Of a stretch of 14,469 nucleotides of DNA, positions 1-8,890 are shown one piece after another (within the stretch, counting starts at the first letter, position 1; each line of letters starts with the position of its first letter). Below the pieces are notes generated by a model. It did no database searches. It was not told the DNA's origin and was given only the letters and a program-made list of their open reading frames with translations. The position numbers and the translations under genes were made by a program. Source of the DNA: an uncultured Shinella sp. (lineage in GTDB: Bacteria; Pseudomonadota; Alphaproteobacteria; Rhizobiales; Rhizobiaceae); assembly GCF_946479415.1 (NCBI RefSeq), contig NZ_CAMLFY010000115.1, positions 1 to 14,469 on the forward strand. Reading direction: 5' to 3'.

Positions 1-113
1 CGGTGTCGGTTTCCGTGCTTAAAATGTAGTTCTGTGCCAAGCTAAAGGCACTAACAATAATGAAAAAGTTATTTGAAGGGCCTGCTAAGGCCTCGTTGCC
101 AAGGGAGACGGAA

Positions 114-2804
114 ATGCTGAAATCGAAGACTCGCCTTTTGGCGGGAGCCGTTATGTTTGCTTCTGCGACAGCTGCACATGCGCAAGATGCGGGTAGCGTC
201 CAGACTAGTCCCGACGCAACGTCAACAGTCAGACCTAGTGCGAGCGAAGCATCAGTCGGTATCGAAGATATCGTCGTGACGGCACGTCGCCGTGCAGAAA
301 ACATGCAAACTGTTCCGATTTCGGTGACGGCAATCACGGATACGGTGTTGCGCGAGAAATCGATCTCGACGCCCTATGATCTCGTCGCAGCAACGCCTGG
401 CATTGCCGCGACGACGGGCAGCGCAAGCCGTAACGACGTGCTTTATTTCATACGCGGTCAGGGCGCGACCTTCGGAAGCTCACCGTCGGTCGTCACCTAT
501 TTCGCCGATGTGCCGCAGCAGACCAACGCAGCCAGCGGTGGATCCAACATTAACTTCTACGATCTCGAGTCCGTTCAGGTTCTCAAAGGACCTCAGGGCA
601 CGCTATTCGGTCGCTCGACCACCGGCGGCGCCGTACTCGTCACCCCGAAAAAACCCTCTGGTGAATTCGACGGTTTCGTCGAAGCATCGGTCGGAAATCA
701 TGCGGCTCGGGAACTAACCGCCGCAATCAATATCCCTCTTATGGGTGACCAGCTCGCAGTCCGCATCGCTGGGAACTACAGTTATCACGACGGTTATTCG
801 CGCAGCAGCACCACTGGTCAGGAACTCGACGATCGCAATCGTTCATCTTACCGTATTTCGTTACTGGCCCGGCCGACCGACTGGCTGACGAACACCACAA
901 TCTTCACCGACCAAAATATTAGCGAGAATGGCACCGCGACTTTGCTCGACAAATATGAGCCGAATGGCATTGCCCGACTCGTCACCGATCCGCGGCTGCC
1001 GTTCAATCCGGCATTTGGGGGCAACACGGTGCTAACGGGCTCGCTGCTCGATACCAGGCCCGGTGGGATCGGCACCGGCGGATTCGGCTTTATCGCGGTG
1101 GCGGGACTGTGCGGTAATCCCGGGCTCGCACCTTACCTTGCCTCGATCGGACAGAGCACGGGCCAATGCATCTCGCAGCGGCTCGCGCTCATCAATGCGG
1201 CCCGCTCGAGTCTCGACTCCGAAGCAGCACGCCTCGCCGCAGGCGGCAGTGTCCGCAGGGTCGCCACGACGCGGGATCAGTTTCTCCGGTCTCGGGTACA
1301 GCAGATCATCAACACCACGGAACTCGATTTCGGGCGCCTGGGCTTCCTCGGTGAGACCTCGTTCAAGAACATCTTCTCGACCACGCGAAACCTCAAGTCC
1401 GCCGCCATTCGAGAGATTCAGGGCGGCGTTGGTACGGGCGTGGTGTTCAACAATCTTAATATAAATTATGATCCGACGCAGATGGCGAGCGGCGGTCAAC
1501 CCGTCCCCTTCACCGTACGGGACGATGGCACCGGCAAGAACGACTGGTTCGACGTATTTTCTGAAGAAGCGCAGTTGTCTGGCCGCATCAACGACCGTCA
1601 TGACTGGATCGTTGGCTTCTTCACCGAGGAGCAGAACACCAACCAATATCAAAATGAGCCGGCAGTGTTCCAGACGCTCAACGGCGCATTTACGATACCG
1701 GCTGGGCTGCCTGGCATTTCCAGCGGCTATAACAAGCCCTACAAACTTTCGCAAAGTGGTTACTTTGCGCAGACGACGGTAGACTTCGGGGCCTTCGGTC
1801 TGGACGGGCTGCGATTTACTGCCGGCTACCGGCATTCGATCGTTAAGAGCAGCACGATCGCCACCGATGCCACTCTCCTGCCCACCGGGCTTGTCCCCTC
1901 GACCACCCCGGGCATCGGCGCGAACCTCAAGCAGACCGCCGACAGCTACACTTTCGCACTCGATTACCGAGTGACCGACCGCGTTCTGGTGTACGGCACG
2001 ACGCGCCGCGGCTTCAAGCAGGGTGGCATCAACATCCAGTCCGTCGTACCGGCAAGCAACGGCATCACCGCGGCGCAGCCGACCTTCGGACCAGAGAAGG
2101 TCACCGATTACGAGGTCGGCCTGAAGGCGGATTACGATCTCGGCGGTGTTGCGGCACGGTCCAATATAGCGCTGTTCACTGCAGATTTCGGCGGCCTGCA
2201 TCGCGCTTCCTCATTCTTCAACGGGCAGACGACGTCGAACCAGATCCTCGCCATCGCCGCCCTACGCTCGCGCGGGGTCGAAATCGAACAGACACTCCGC
2301 CTCTCGCAGGCGTTCACGACCAATGTTTCCTACGCCTATCTCGACTCCAAGTTCACCAAATTCCCGGGCGTTGTAGTCCGGCCGACCGACGGCGCTGTCA
2401 TCGATCGCATCAATTCGCCAGTCACGGGCGCGCCGAAGCACAAGTTCGACATCACCGGCCGATATTTGATCGAGGGCGGTGCGGACATCGGCGACTTCAT
2501 CCTCGCCGCGAACCTGTCCTACCAGAGCCGCACGAAGCTTGAGGACGATGGCCTTTTCAACGCCACGGGACCCGTTTCCCAGTCTCCCTATGCGTTGGCC
2601 AACCTCCGTCTGGACTGGAACCAGGTGATGGGCAACCCGATCGACGCATCGATCTTCGTCAGGAACCTCACGAACAAAACCTACAAGGTCGGCACCGGCG
2701 GCCTGACTGCCGCGCAGTTGGGAACGACGACGAGCATTTATGCCGACCCGCGCATCTACGGGCTGCAGATCAGGGCTCGCTTCGGCCGCTCCGCGGAACG
2801 CTGA
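114..2804 (+). CDS. TonB-dependent outer-membrane receptor
   Basis: A ligand-gated outer-membrane beta-barrel that imports a substrate using energy from TonB-ExbBD. The 896-residue protein starts with a clear signal peptide (residues 1-23, ending AHA before QD). A TonB box follows at about 50-57 (IEDIVVTA), then a plug domain containing VQVLKGPQGTLFGRSTTGG, then a long barrel ending in IYGLQIRARFG plus a five-residue tail. An upstream in-frame ATG at 60 would add 18 residues before the signal peptide. The ATG at 114 is preferred because GGGAG lies upstream at good spacing and the signal peptide then begins correctly. Receptors of this type are very numerous in sphingomonads and often sit beside catabolic genes, so the substrate is probably an organic compound rather than a siderophore, but this is inference. 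The barrel normally ends in an aromatic residue; here a short polar tail follows the last Phe. Confidence 0.93.
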   Translation: MLKSKTRLLAGAVMFASATAAHAQDAGSVQTSPDATSTVRPSASEASVGIEDIVVTARRRAENMQTVPISVTAITDTVLREKSISTPYDLVAATPGIAATTGSASRNDVLYFIRGQGATFGSSPSVVTYFADVPQQTNAASGGSNINFYDLESVQVLKGPQGTLFGRSTTGGAVLVTPKKPSGEFDGFVEASVGNHAARELTAAINIPLMGDQLAVRIAGNYSYHDGYSRSSTTGQELDDRNRSSYRISLLARPTDWLTNTTIFTDQNISENGTATLLDKYEPNGIARLVTDPRLPFNPAFGGNTVLTGSLLDTRPGGIGTGGFGFIAVAGLCGNPGLAPYLASIGQSTGQCISQRLALINAARSSLDSEAARLAAGGSVRRVATTRDQFLRSRVQQIINTTELDFGRLGFLGETSFKNIFSTTRNLKSAAIREIQGGVGTGVVFNNLNINYDPTQMASGGQPVPFTVRDDGTGKNDWFDVFSEEAQLSGRINDRHDWIVGFFTEEQNTNQYQNEPAVFQTLNGAFTIPAGLPGISSGYNKPYKLSQSGYFAQTTVDFGAFGLDGLRFTAGYRHSIVKSSTIATDATLLPTGLVPSTTPGIGANLKQTADSYTFALDYRVTDRVLVYGTTRRGFKQGGINIQSVVPASNGITAAQPTFGPEKVTDYEVGLKADYDLGGVAARSNIALFTADFGGLHRASSFFNGQTTSNQILAIAALRSRGVEIEQTLRLSQAFTTNVSYAYLDSKFTKFPGVVVRPTDGAVIDRINSPVTGAPKHKFDITGRYLIEGGADIGDFILAANLSYQSRTKLEDDGLFNATGPVSQSPYALANLRLDWNQVMGNPIDASIFVRNLTNKTYKVGTGGLTAAQLGTTTSIYADPRIYGLQIRARFGRSAER

Positions 2805-2825
2805 ACCCGCTCCTTGCGTCATCGA

Positions 2826-2858
2826 GGGCGCGGGACGGGGTCTGCCCGTCCCGCGCCT
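2826..2858 (+). terminator. Strong GC hairpin after the TonB receptor
   Basis: A perfect 13-bp inverted repeat (GGCGCGGGACGGG at 2827-2839 and its complement at 2845-2857) encloses a 5-nt loop, extended by one G-T pair. It begins about 22 nt after the receptor stop codon and is followed by a pyrimidine-rich CTCTTCG rather than a pure T run. It probably ends the receptor transcript and separates it from the gene at 2940. Confidence 0.7.
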
Positions 2859-2939
2859 CTTCGTGTCGGGTTCCCGTCGCGGGGAAGGTCCAATGCCAGT
2901 TATTCCCTCATAGAACACCCTGAAATCAGGGAGGCACAC

Positions 2940-3590
2940 ATGGGCGATGACAAATGGGACAAGGGCGTGGAGGTCTTCGATCAGGTCTATGGCCCGACCG
3001 CGTCGAAAATGCTGGATGGCCTTGCCCGCACTCCCTACCTGTCCGAGACCGTCGAAAACCTGTTCGCCAACGTCTGGGCGGCGCCGCACCTCTCCATGCG
3101 CGACAAGCGGCTGCTCGTGATCGGCGCGACCACGATGCTAGGTCGGGCCGACCTGCTGGAGGTGCAGATCGCGGGCGCGATCGCGAACAAGGAGATCACC
3201 GACGAGCAGTTCGAGGAGATGACGCTCCTGATGCTGTTCTATGCCGGCGCCGGAAACACCACCGCGCTCAGCCGCGGGATCGATGCCGCGAAGAAACGCG
3301 CGGAGACGCTCGTCAAGCCGGACCGATCGCGTCACAGGTCATGCTCTCACAGGAACGCCGTAGCGGGCGCAACCGGTAAGCCTCGCCGATCGACGATCGC
3401 CAGGCCGGCCAATCAGGCCGAAGGCGTCCGCGCGCGAGGTGCGCGCCGCACGCCTAATGGTTCTCAGCGCATTTTATTCACAGCGTCACAGGGCGGCGCG
3501 GCTATTCGTTACAACCCGCAGCGGCAAGAGCGAGGCGCCGCTCACGTTCTAGCGACCCGCCGACATTGCGGTCTTAGCCCTGCGCGGTGA
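2940..3590 (+). CDS. Carboxymuconolactone decarboxylase-like protein with abnormal C-terminal run-on
   Basis: Residues 1 to about 127 form an alpha-helical CMD/AhpD-type domain, with the family-like stretches APHLSMRDKRLLVIGA and FEEMTLLMLFYAGAGNT. Members are usually about 110-140 residues, so the domain is complete by about position 3320. The CxxC pair of AhpD peroxidase-type members is absent, so a thiol reductase role is unlikely; the reaction is unknown. The ATG at 2940 is preceded by AGGGAGG and gives a normal N-terminus. The remaining ~89 residues are Arg/Ser/Ala-rich, resemble no domain I know and look like translated intergenic DNA. They run 17 nt into the convergent glcG gene. The other two frames would stop at about 3364 and 3379, so a small indel or a lost stop near 3320 is the likely cause. 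A small protein of this kind beside a TonB receptor may act on a degradation intermediate, but that is speculation. Confidence 0.75.
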   Translation: MGDDKWDKGVEVFDQVYGPTASKMLDGLARTPYLSETVENLFANVWAAPHLSMRDKRLLVIGATTMLGRADLLEVQIAGAIANKEITDEQFEEMTLLMLFYAGAGNTTALSRGIDAAKKRAETLVKPDRSRHRSCSHRNAVAGATGKPRRSTIARPANQAEGVRARGARRTPNGSQRILFTASQGGAAIRYNPQRQERGAAHVLATRRHCGLSPAR

Positions 3591-4002
3591 GCCCAGCCGC
3601 GGTGATGCCGGCGAGCGTGCAGAGCTCGTCATTGTCGGAAAGATCGCCGGAAATACCTACCGCGCCAATCGCCTGGCCGGTTTCGTCCACCACGATCACG
3701 CCGCCCGCCCCCGGGATGACGCCGGCGGGAGCGATCGAACCAAGCGAGGCTACGAAAACCGGACGCTCGGCTGCCATGTCCTGGATCTTCCGGGAAGAGA
3801 TTCCCAGGAATAGCGCCCCTGCGGCCTTGCCCGTGGCGAGCTGGAGCCGGCCGGTGGAGGCGCCGTCTTGGCGGTTATAGACGATGAGATGGCCGCCTGC
3901 ATCGAGCACCGCGACGCCCAGCGGCTTAAGGGCGAGTTCCTTGCCCTTGGCGAAGGCAGCCTCGACGACCGTGTTGGCCTGTGCAAGCGTGATGCGGCTC
4001 AT
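3574..4002 (-). CDS. glcG: GlcG/HbpS-like protein of the glycolate oxidase operon
   Basis: A 142-residue protein of the HbpS-like family (formerly DUF336). It starts MSRITLAQANTVVEAAF, carries the central GVAVLDAGGHLIVYNRQDGA strand region, and ends with the typical PGAGGVIVVDETGQAIGAVG and ISGDLSDNDE stretches. Family members include E. coli GlcG, which has no firmly assigned activity, and haem- or corrinoid-binding homologues. The start at 4002 overlaps the glcF stop by 4 nt (ATGA) and has AAGGA just upstream, so translation is probably coupled to glcF. A longer reading from 4065 would add 21 residues lying inside glcF and is not needed. It is the last gene of the SDR-glcDEFG operon. The family call is firm; the function is not. 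Confidence 0.88.
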   Translation of the reverse strand: MSRITLAQANTVVEAAFAKGKELALKPLGVAVLDAGGHLIVYNRQDGASTGRLQLATGKAAGALFLGISSRKIQDMAAERPVFVASLGSIAPAGVIPGAGGVIVVDETGQAIGAVGISGDLSDNDELCTLAGITAAGLTAQG

Positions 4003-5312
4003 GAGGTTATCCTTGTCATTGCGAGGTGAGAAATCGATTTGGGGACCGGCCCACCGGTTGCCCAATCGAGCAACTCGACGGTGTGGACGACCGGGATCGC
4101 AGCGCGTTGCCCGATTTGCATGGCACAGCCTATGTTGCCGGTCGCGATCACATCGGGCTCGAGGCGCATGATGTTCGCCACCTTGCGGTCACCCAGTTGG
4201 CCCGCGATCTCGGGCTGGAGAATATTGTACGTTCCCGCAGAGCCACAGCACAGATGTGCCTCGATAGGCGCGCGCACGAGATAGCCTGCTTCGGCCAGGA
4301 GCCGCTTCGGCGCTTCGGTAATCTTCTGACCGTGCTGGAGTGAACAGGCGGCATGATAGGCTACGGTCAGCCCGCGTCCTTCGCCGGCTGGTAGACCCAC
4401 ATCGATTAATACCTCGCTCACATCCTTGGCGATGGCTGAAACTCGGGCAGCCTTGTCGGCATAAGCGGAATCCTCGCGCAGCATGAAGCCGTAATCCTTG
4501 ATCGTCGTGCCGCAACCCGACGCGGTGATCACGACAGCATCAAGGCCTTCGCCGTCCATCTCGCGGATCCACGCATCGACATTGCGCCGTGCCGCCTCCA
4601 GGCTCGCCGCCTCGCGGCCCATGTGATGCACGAGCGCACCGCAGCAGACTTCGCCCTTCACGAAGGTGACATCATAGCCGCAGCGATTAAGCAGCCGCAC
4701 GGTGGCCGCGCGCACTTCGGGCTTCAGGACGGGTTCCGCACAGCCCTGAAGGATCGCTACGCGCCCGCGTTTCACTGGAGCAGGAGACGGGACGATCGAA
4801 CCCTGGGGTGGCGTCGACCTGGGTGCCAGCGCCAGCATCGCTGCCATGGGACGCAGCGCGGCGATCTTGTCCACCAGCGGTGTCGCGGGTCTCGCCAGCC
4901 GAGCAAGCGCGAGCGCAATGCGGAAGCGTCTCTGGTGCGGCAATACAAATGCCAGCAGGTCGCGGAACAACCGGTCGCGCCATGGGCGGCGATATCGCTC
5001 TTCGATATAGGCGCGCGCATGATCCACGAGGTGCATGTAGTTCACGCCCGACGGGCAAGTAGACATACATGACAGGCATGAGAGGCAACGATCGATATGC
5101 TTGACGACTTCGACCGTCGGCTTCCGGTCATTCTCCAGCATATCCTTCATCAAGTAGATTCGACCACGCGGGCTATCCAGTTCGTCGCCGAGCAGGACGT
5201 AGGTCGGGCAGGTTGCGGTGCAGAAACCGCAATGCACGCATTTGCGGATCACCGCTTCAGAGGCTGCCATTGCCGGATCAGCGAGCTGATCAGTGGAAAA
5301 TTTAGTCTGCAT
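3999..5312 (-). CDS. glcF: Glycolate/2-hydroxyacid oxidase iron-sulfur subunit GlcF
   Basis: The electron-transfer subunit of the membrane-associated 2-hydroxyacid (glycolate) oxidase, passing electrons from the flavin subunits GlcD/GlcE towards the quinone pool. The 437-residue protein has two [4Fe-4S] ferredoxin motifs of the CxxCxxCxxxCP type: C25, C28, C31, C35 and C76, C79, C82, C86. Two CCG (cysteine-rich, DUF224) domains follow, marked by GEVCCGALVHHMG and EAHLCCGSAGTYN. The length is close to that of E. coli GlcF (about 407) with a modest linker insertion. The ATG at 5312 lies 11 nt inside the end of glcE, and the stop overlaps the glcG start, so it sits in a coupled four-gene unit. 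All cluster cysteines are present, so the protein should be functional. Confidence 0.95.
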   Translation of the reverse strand: MQTKFSTDQLADPAMAASEAVIRKCVHCGFCTATCPTYVLLGDELDSPRGRIYLMKDMLENDRKPTVEVVKHIDRCLSCLSCMSTCPSGVNYMHLVDHARAYIEERYRRPWRDRLFRDLLAFVLPHQRRFRIALALARLARPATPLVDKIAALRPMAAMLALAPRSTPPQGSIVPSPAPVKRGRVAILQGCAEPVLKPEVRAATVRLLNRCGYDVTFVKGEVCCGALVHHMGREAASLEAARRNVDAWIREMDGEGLDAVVITASGCGTTIKDYGFMLREDSAYADKAARVSAIAKDVSEVLIDVGLPAGEGRGLTVAYHAACSLQHGQKITEAPKRLLAEAGYLVRAPIEAHLCCGSAGTYNILQPEIAGQLGDRKVANIMRLEPDVIATGNIGCAMQIGQRAAIPVVHTVELLDWATGGPVPKSISHLAMTRITS

Positions 5313-6474
5313 AGGTTTCCTGCAGAAAACGTCCGGTCTCGAAGACGCCGGATGGATCAAAGGCGCGGCGCACCCGGCGCTCAAGCGCGGCGACCCCGGG
5401 CGCGCGGGGATGTTGTGCGGGAACGACACCGCGTAGAGCGTCCGGCGCACGGACCAGCATCGCCTCCCCGTTCGCCGCTTCGGCCGCCGCTCGCACAATC
5501 GCGGGATCGCCGTCATAACCCAGCCAGATAAGGGCCCCGCCCCAATCGAACAGCCAGCGGGCACCGAGTGGTTCGAGCGTGGCGATCAGTTCGCAGGCGC
5601 GCGACGGCGGCACATGTATCTTCCACAGCGCGCCGTCCGCGATTGGAGCAGCATGACGGATGCTGTACCATAATCTATCGGCGGCAATCGGATCGAGCCG
5701 GACCAGCGCGCAACGATCGCGCAGGATTTCCGGCAGCACCACGCAGCGCGCCTCTACCGATGGTTCGAATCCAGCCAGCCGGAACAGAGTGAGTGCAGGT
5801 CCACTCCCGACCCCGGCTGGGAGATGCGCCGCCGCCGACACCTCGGCATGGCTGCCCAACGCACGCGCCATTGCAGCATGAGCATCCGGCGGAGATAGTC
5901 CTTCGGCGACAAGCGTTGCGGACATGCGTGGGCGGGGCAGCACCTTGAGCGTGAGTTCGGTCATTGCCGCAAGCCGGCCCCAGCTTCCGGCCATCAGCTT
6001 GGGAAGATCATATCCGGTGACGTTCTTGACGACCTTGGCGCCCGCGACGAAATGCTCACCCCGACCGGAAACCGCTGAAAAGCCCAGCAGGTGATCGCGC
6101 GCGCCGCCCGCCGTCACCCGGCGCGACCCGGCGACCCCGGCCGCGACCACGCCACCAATTGTCGCTGCCCCTGCAGGCCTGCCGAAGATCGGGCCGTGAT
6201 CCCACGGATCGAATGCCAACATCTGGTTTTCGCCCGCGACCAGAGCCTCGACATCGGCAAGTGCCGTGCCCGCGCGCACGGTAAGGACCAGTTCGGGTGG
6301 GTCGTAATCCACCACACCGACAAAGCCTCGCATGTCGAGGATGGCAGTGTCGCGCGGTGCGCCGATCGCGGACTTGCTGCCGCCGGCGCGTATCTCCAGC
6401 CGTGTGCCGCTGCGCGCGGCGTCGGCGATCGCGTCTTGCAATGCGTCTATAGTGGTGGGTGCGATCGAGGTCAT
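5302..6474 (-). CDS. glcE: Glycolate/2-hydroxyacid oxidase FAD-binding subunit GlcE
   Basis: A second flavin-binding subunit of the GlcDEF oxidase, 390 residues. The N-terminal FAD-binding (PCMH-type) region shows the GlcE-typical FDPWDHGPIFGRPAGAATIGG at about 88-108 and KVVKNVTGYDLPKLMAGSWG at 147-166. The C-terminus ends in RRAFDPSGVFETGRF, the usual close of this family. The ATG at 6474 overlaps the glcD stop by one base (TGATG), which fixes the start and implies translational coupling; the upstream in-frame extension to 6717 lies entirely inside glcD and is an artefact. Its end overlaps glcF by 11 nt. Somewhat longer than E. coli GlcE (about 350). No damage seen. Confidence 0.94.
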   Translation of the reverse strand: MTSIAPTTIDALQDAIADAARSGTRLEIRAGGSKSAIGAPRDTAILDMRGFVGVVDYDPPELVLTVRAGTALADVEALVAGENQMLAFDPWDHGPIFGRPAGAATIGGVVAAGVAGSRRVTAGGARDHLLGFSAVSGRGEHFVAGAKVVKNVTGYDLPKLMAGSWGRLAAMTELTLKVLPRPRMSATLVAEGLSPPDAHAAMARALGSHAEVSAAAHLPAGVGSGPALTLFRLAGFEPSVEARCVVLPEILRDRCALVRLDPIAADRLWYSIRHAAPIADGALWKIHVPPSRACELIATLEPLGARWLFDWGGALIWLGYDGDPAIVRAAAEAANGEAMLVRAPDALRGVVPAQHPRAPGVAALERRVRRAFDPSGVFETGRFLQETYAD

Positions 6475-7967
6475 CAGAAGCGAGGCAGTTCCGGGAACCG
6501 CGTCTGTCCGTGGTGGACATGCATTCGACCGAGTTCGGCGCAGCGGTGTAGCGAGGGGAAGACCTTGCCCGGATTCAAGAGCAAGTCGGGATCGAACGCG
6601 CATTTCACACGCTGCTGATGCGCGAGATCTGTTTCGGTGAACATCTCGGGCATAAGGTCGCGTTTCTCGATACCGACACCATGCTCGCCCGTCAGCACAC
6701 CGCCGACTTCGACACAAAGGCGGAGGATATCGTTGCCGAACTCTTCTGCACGATCGAGCTCGCCGGGAATATTGGCATCATAGAGGATGAGTGGGTGGAG
6801 ATTGCCGTCGCCCGCGTGGAACACATTTGCGACACTAAGTCCGTATCGCAATGACATCTCCTCCATCCGCCGCAGCACTTCGGGCAGGCGGCGGCGCGGG
6901 ATGGTACCGTCCATGCAGTAATAATCAGGGGATATCCTGCCGACCGCCGGGAAGGCCGCCTTGCGCCCTGCCCAGAAGGCGATACGTTCGTTCTCGTCGA
7001 TTGAGATACGCAGCGTCGTGGCGCCATTGTCGCGCGCGATGCCGGCGATCTCATCTATCAGGTGATCGCATTCCGCGGCAGGACCGTCGACTTCGACGAT
7101 GAGCAGAGCGCCGACATCCAGCGGATAACCGACGTTCACGAATGCCTCGGCCGCATGGATCGCTGGCCGATCCATCATTTCCATGCCGGCGGGAATGATG
7201 CCGGCGGCAATCACGTCGGCCACGCACTTGCCCGCCATCTCGGCATCGGGGAAACCGACTAGCACCGCACGCGCCGACTCTGGCTTGGGAAGGATGCGGA
7301 CCGTGACTTCGGTCACGACGCCGAGCAATCCTTCCGATCCGACGATCACGCCGAGCAGATCGAGTCCGGCCGGATCGAGATGGCGTCCACCCAGGCGGAT
7401 GATTTCGCCGTCCATCATCACGATCTGGACGCCGAGCACGTTGTTCGTGGTAAGACCGTATTTCAGGCAATGCACGCCGCCCGAATTTTCAGCGACATTG
7501 CCGCCGATCGAGCAGGCGATCTGACTGGAGGGATCGGGCGCATAATAGAAGCCAGCATCCTCTACCGCACGCGTGATCGCGAGATTGGTCACGCCGGGTT
7601 CGACGATCGCGATGCGATCAGCATAGTCGATCTCGACTATTCGCTTAAACTTGCCGAGTCCGAGGAGCACCGCGTCTTCAAGCGGCAGTGCGCCTCCCGA
7701 AAGCGAGGTACCCGATCCACGCGGAACCACCTTAACGCCTTGTGCATGGCACCAGCGCAACACGGCGGAGACCTGCTCCACGGTGTCCGGGAGCACCACC
7801 ACCATCGGCGGCTGGCGATAAGCTGTAAGACCGTCCGATTCATATGGGCGCAGTTCGGCCGCTTCGCTGATCACCCCCTCGCCCGGCACGATCTTGCGCA
7901 GAGCCGCTACGATTTGATCACGTCGGGTGAGCACGGATTGATCCGGCAAGGGCATTAAGATCGCCAT
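6474..7967 (-). CDS. glcD: Glycolate/2-hydroxyacid oxidase catalytic FAD subunit GlcD
   Basis: The catalytic flavoprotein oxidising glycolate, D-lactate or a related 2-hydroxyacid to the 2-oxoacid. The 497 residues match E. coli GlcD in length (499). An FAD-binding PCMH domain contains VPRGSGTSLSGGA (about 81-93), YAPDPSSQ and CSIGGNVAENSGG (about 152-164). The C-terminal FAD-linked oxidase domain carries HAGDGNLHP (384-392) and TGEHGVGIEKRD (from about 426), and the protein ends with LHRCAELGRMHVH as in close GlcD homologues. The ATG at 7967 has GAGGG upstream; another ATG at 7955 is possible, and the longer frame to 8159 runs into the SDR gene. It follows the SDR by 67 nt in the same direction. 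Exact substrate is unknown: in this catabolic setting it may be a pathway-derived 2-hydroxyacid rather than photorespiratory glycolate. Confidence 0.95.
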   Translation of the reverse strand: MAILMPLPDQSVLTRRDQIVAALRKIVPGEGVISEAAELRPYESDGLTAYRQPPMVVVLPDTVEQVSAVLRWCHAQGVKVVPRGSGTSLSGGALPLEDAVLLGLGKFKRIVEIDYADRIAIVEPGVTNLAITRAVEDAGFYYAPDPSSQIACSIGGNVAENSGGVHCLKYGLTTNNVLGVQIVMMDGEIIRLGGRHLDPAGLDLLGVIVGSEGLLGVVTEVTVRILPKPESARAVLVGFPDAEMAGKCVADVIAAGIIPAGMEMMDRPAIHAAEAFVNVGYPLDVGALLIVEVDGPAAECDHLIDEIAGIARDNGATTLRISIDENERIAFWAGRKAAFPAVGRISPDYYCMDGTIPRRRLPEVLRRMEEMSLRYGLSVANVFHAGDGNLHPLILYDANIPGELDRAEEFGNDILRLCVEVGGVLTGEHGVGIEKRDLMPEMFTETDLAHQQRVKCAFDPDLLLNPGKVFPSLHRCAELGRMHVHHGQTRFPELPRF

Positions 7968-8034
7968 GCATATTTCCCTCGAGCGGTATGAGCCCATGCC
8001 CAATCGCTCACAGTGCAATGATCGTCCATAGGCG

Positions 8035-8847
8035 TCAGAGCGTCGCACCGCCATCGAAGGCGATGATCTGGCCGGTAAGGAACGATGCCTGGTCCGACGC
8101 CAGGAAAGCGGCGAGATTTCCGCCCTCCTCAAGCGTGCCAGGACGATGGAAGCGGACAAGGCTGCTCATCTGATCGAGAATAGCTTGAGTGAATTCCATC
8201 TGGGTCTCGTGTTTTGCGGGCTGACCTTCCGGTACCCATTCGCGGACCTGCTCGAGCGTCATGTGATCGATCCAACCGATGGCAATCCCGTTTACCCGGA
8301 TATTGTTCTCGGCCTCCTCATAGGCGAGTTGGCGGATCAGCGCGTCTACGGAGCCCTTGGAGAAGGGTGAGATTCCGTCGAATTCAATCACACGCCTCGT
8401 TGCGACCGATGAGCAGGCGACGATCGAACCGCCTCCGCTCTTGCGCATAATCGCGATCGCCGCCTTGAAAAGTCGAAAATACCCAATTGCATCCCCCGCC
8501 ATGAACTTCTCGATCGTCTCGACAGAAAAATCCGCCATCTTGGCAAAGGTCACGGGCACGCCTGCACCGACTGCCACGGTGTGGAGCCTGCCATATTCTG
8601 CAACGACTCGATCGAGCGCCGCTTGGACCGAAGCGTCGTCTTCGGCGACCATATGGATCGCGATCACCTCATGGCCTTCGGCCTGAAGCTCGGCTTCCAG
8701 CGCCTTGGCCATCGCCTCGTTACCAAGATAGGTAAAGACCTGTGGCACACCGGCCCTGGCATATTGTCGGACGATACCCTGGCCCAGCCGGCCGGTACCG
8801 CCGGTCACGAGTGCGCCGCCTTTGGGGAATGTAAGCGTGATGGCCAT
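8035..8847 (-). CDS. SDR-family oxidoreductase with altered catalytic residues
   Basis: A Rossmann-fold short-chain dehydrogenase/reductase of 270 residues. The nucleotide-binding motif TGGTGRLGQG lies at 15-24, the conserved RVNGIAIGW stretch at about 184-192, and the C-terminal FLASDQASFLTGQIIAFDGG closes the fold normally. The active site is unusual. The catalytic Ser is present (S147 in ACSSVAT) and the Lys is present (K164), but the expected Tyr four residues before it is Ser (S160, in ISPFSK). The structural Asn of the tetrad appears as Asp (D119) and the NNAG motif reads VGAG. Starts at 8850 and 8847 are adjacent; 8847 is better spaced from AGGAG. It is the first gene of an operon with glcDEFG. 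NAD(P) binding is likely; normal dehydrogenase chemistry is doubtful. Confidence 0.88.
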   Translation of the reverse strand: MAITLTFPKGGALVTGGTGRLGQGIVRQYARAGVPQVFTYLGNEAMAKALEAELQAEGHEVIAIHMVAEDDASVQAALDRVVAEYGRLHTVAVGAGVPVTFAKMADFSVETIEKFMAGDAIGYFRLFKAAIAIMRKSGGGSIVACSSVATRRVIEFDGISPFSKGSVDALIRQLAYEEAENNIRVNGIAIGWIDHMTLEQVREWVPEGQPAKHETQMEFTQAILDQMSSLVRFHRPGTLEEGGNLAAFLASDQASFLTGQIIAFDGGATL

Positions 8848-8890
8848 CATGATCTCCTGTACCCGCCGCGCGCTGCTGTCCGCAAATCAG

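Noticed and set aside
79..92. Small hairpin (GGCCT-GCTA-AGGCC) upstream of the receptor ribosome site
   Set aside because: Five base pairs only, not close enough to the ribosome site to block it convincingly; no riboswitch-like structure around it.
1032..2201. 389-codon open frame on the minus strand
   Set aside because: It lies entirely inside the TonB receptor gene, whose signal peptide, TonB box and barrel are unmistakable; the antisense translation is charged, repetitive and matches no domain.
2262..3089. 275-codon minus-strand frame covering the receptor end and the CMD start
   Set aside because: It crosses a strong hairpin and two clear plus-strand genes and has no recognisable protein content.
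3554..3573. Bulged GACC/GGTC hairpin just past the glcG stop as a terminator
   Set aside because: Only 4+2 base pairs with a bulge and no T run; cannot be separated from chance in GC-rich DNA.
7380..7958. 192-codon plus-strand frame
   Set aside because: Antisense shadow of glcD; GC-rich codon bias on the minus strand keeps the opposite frame open.
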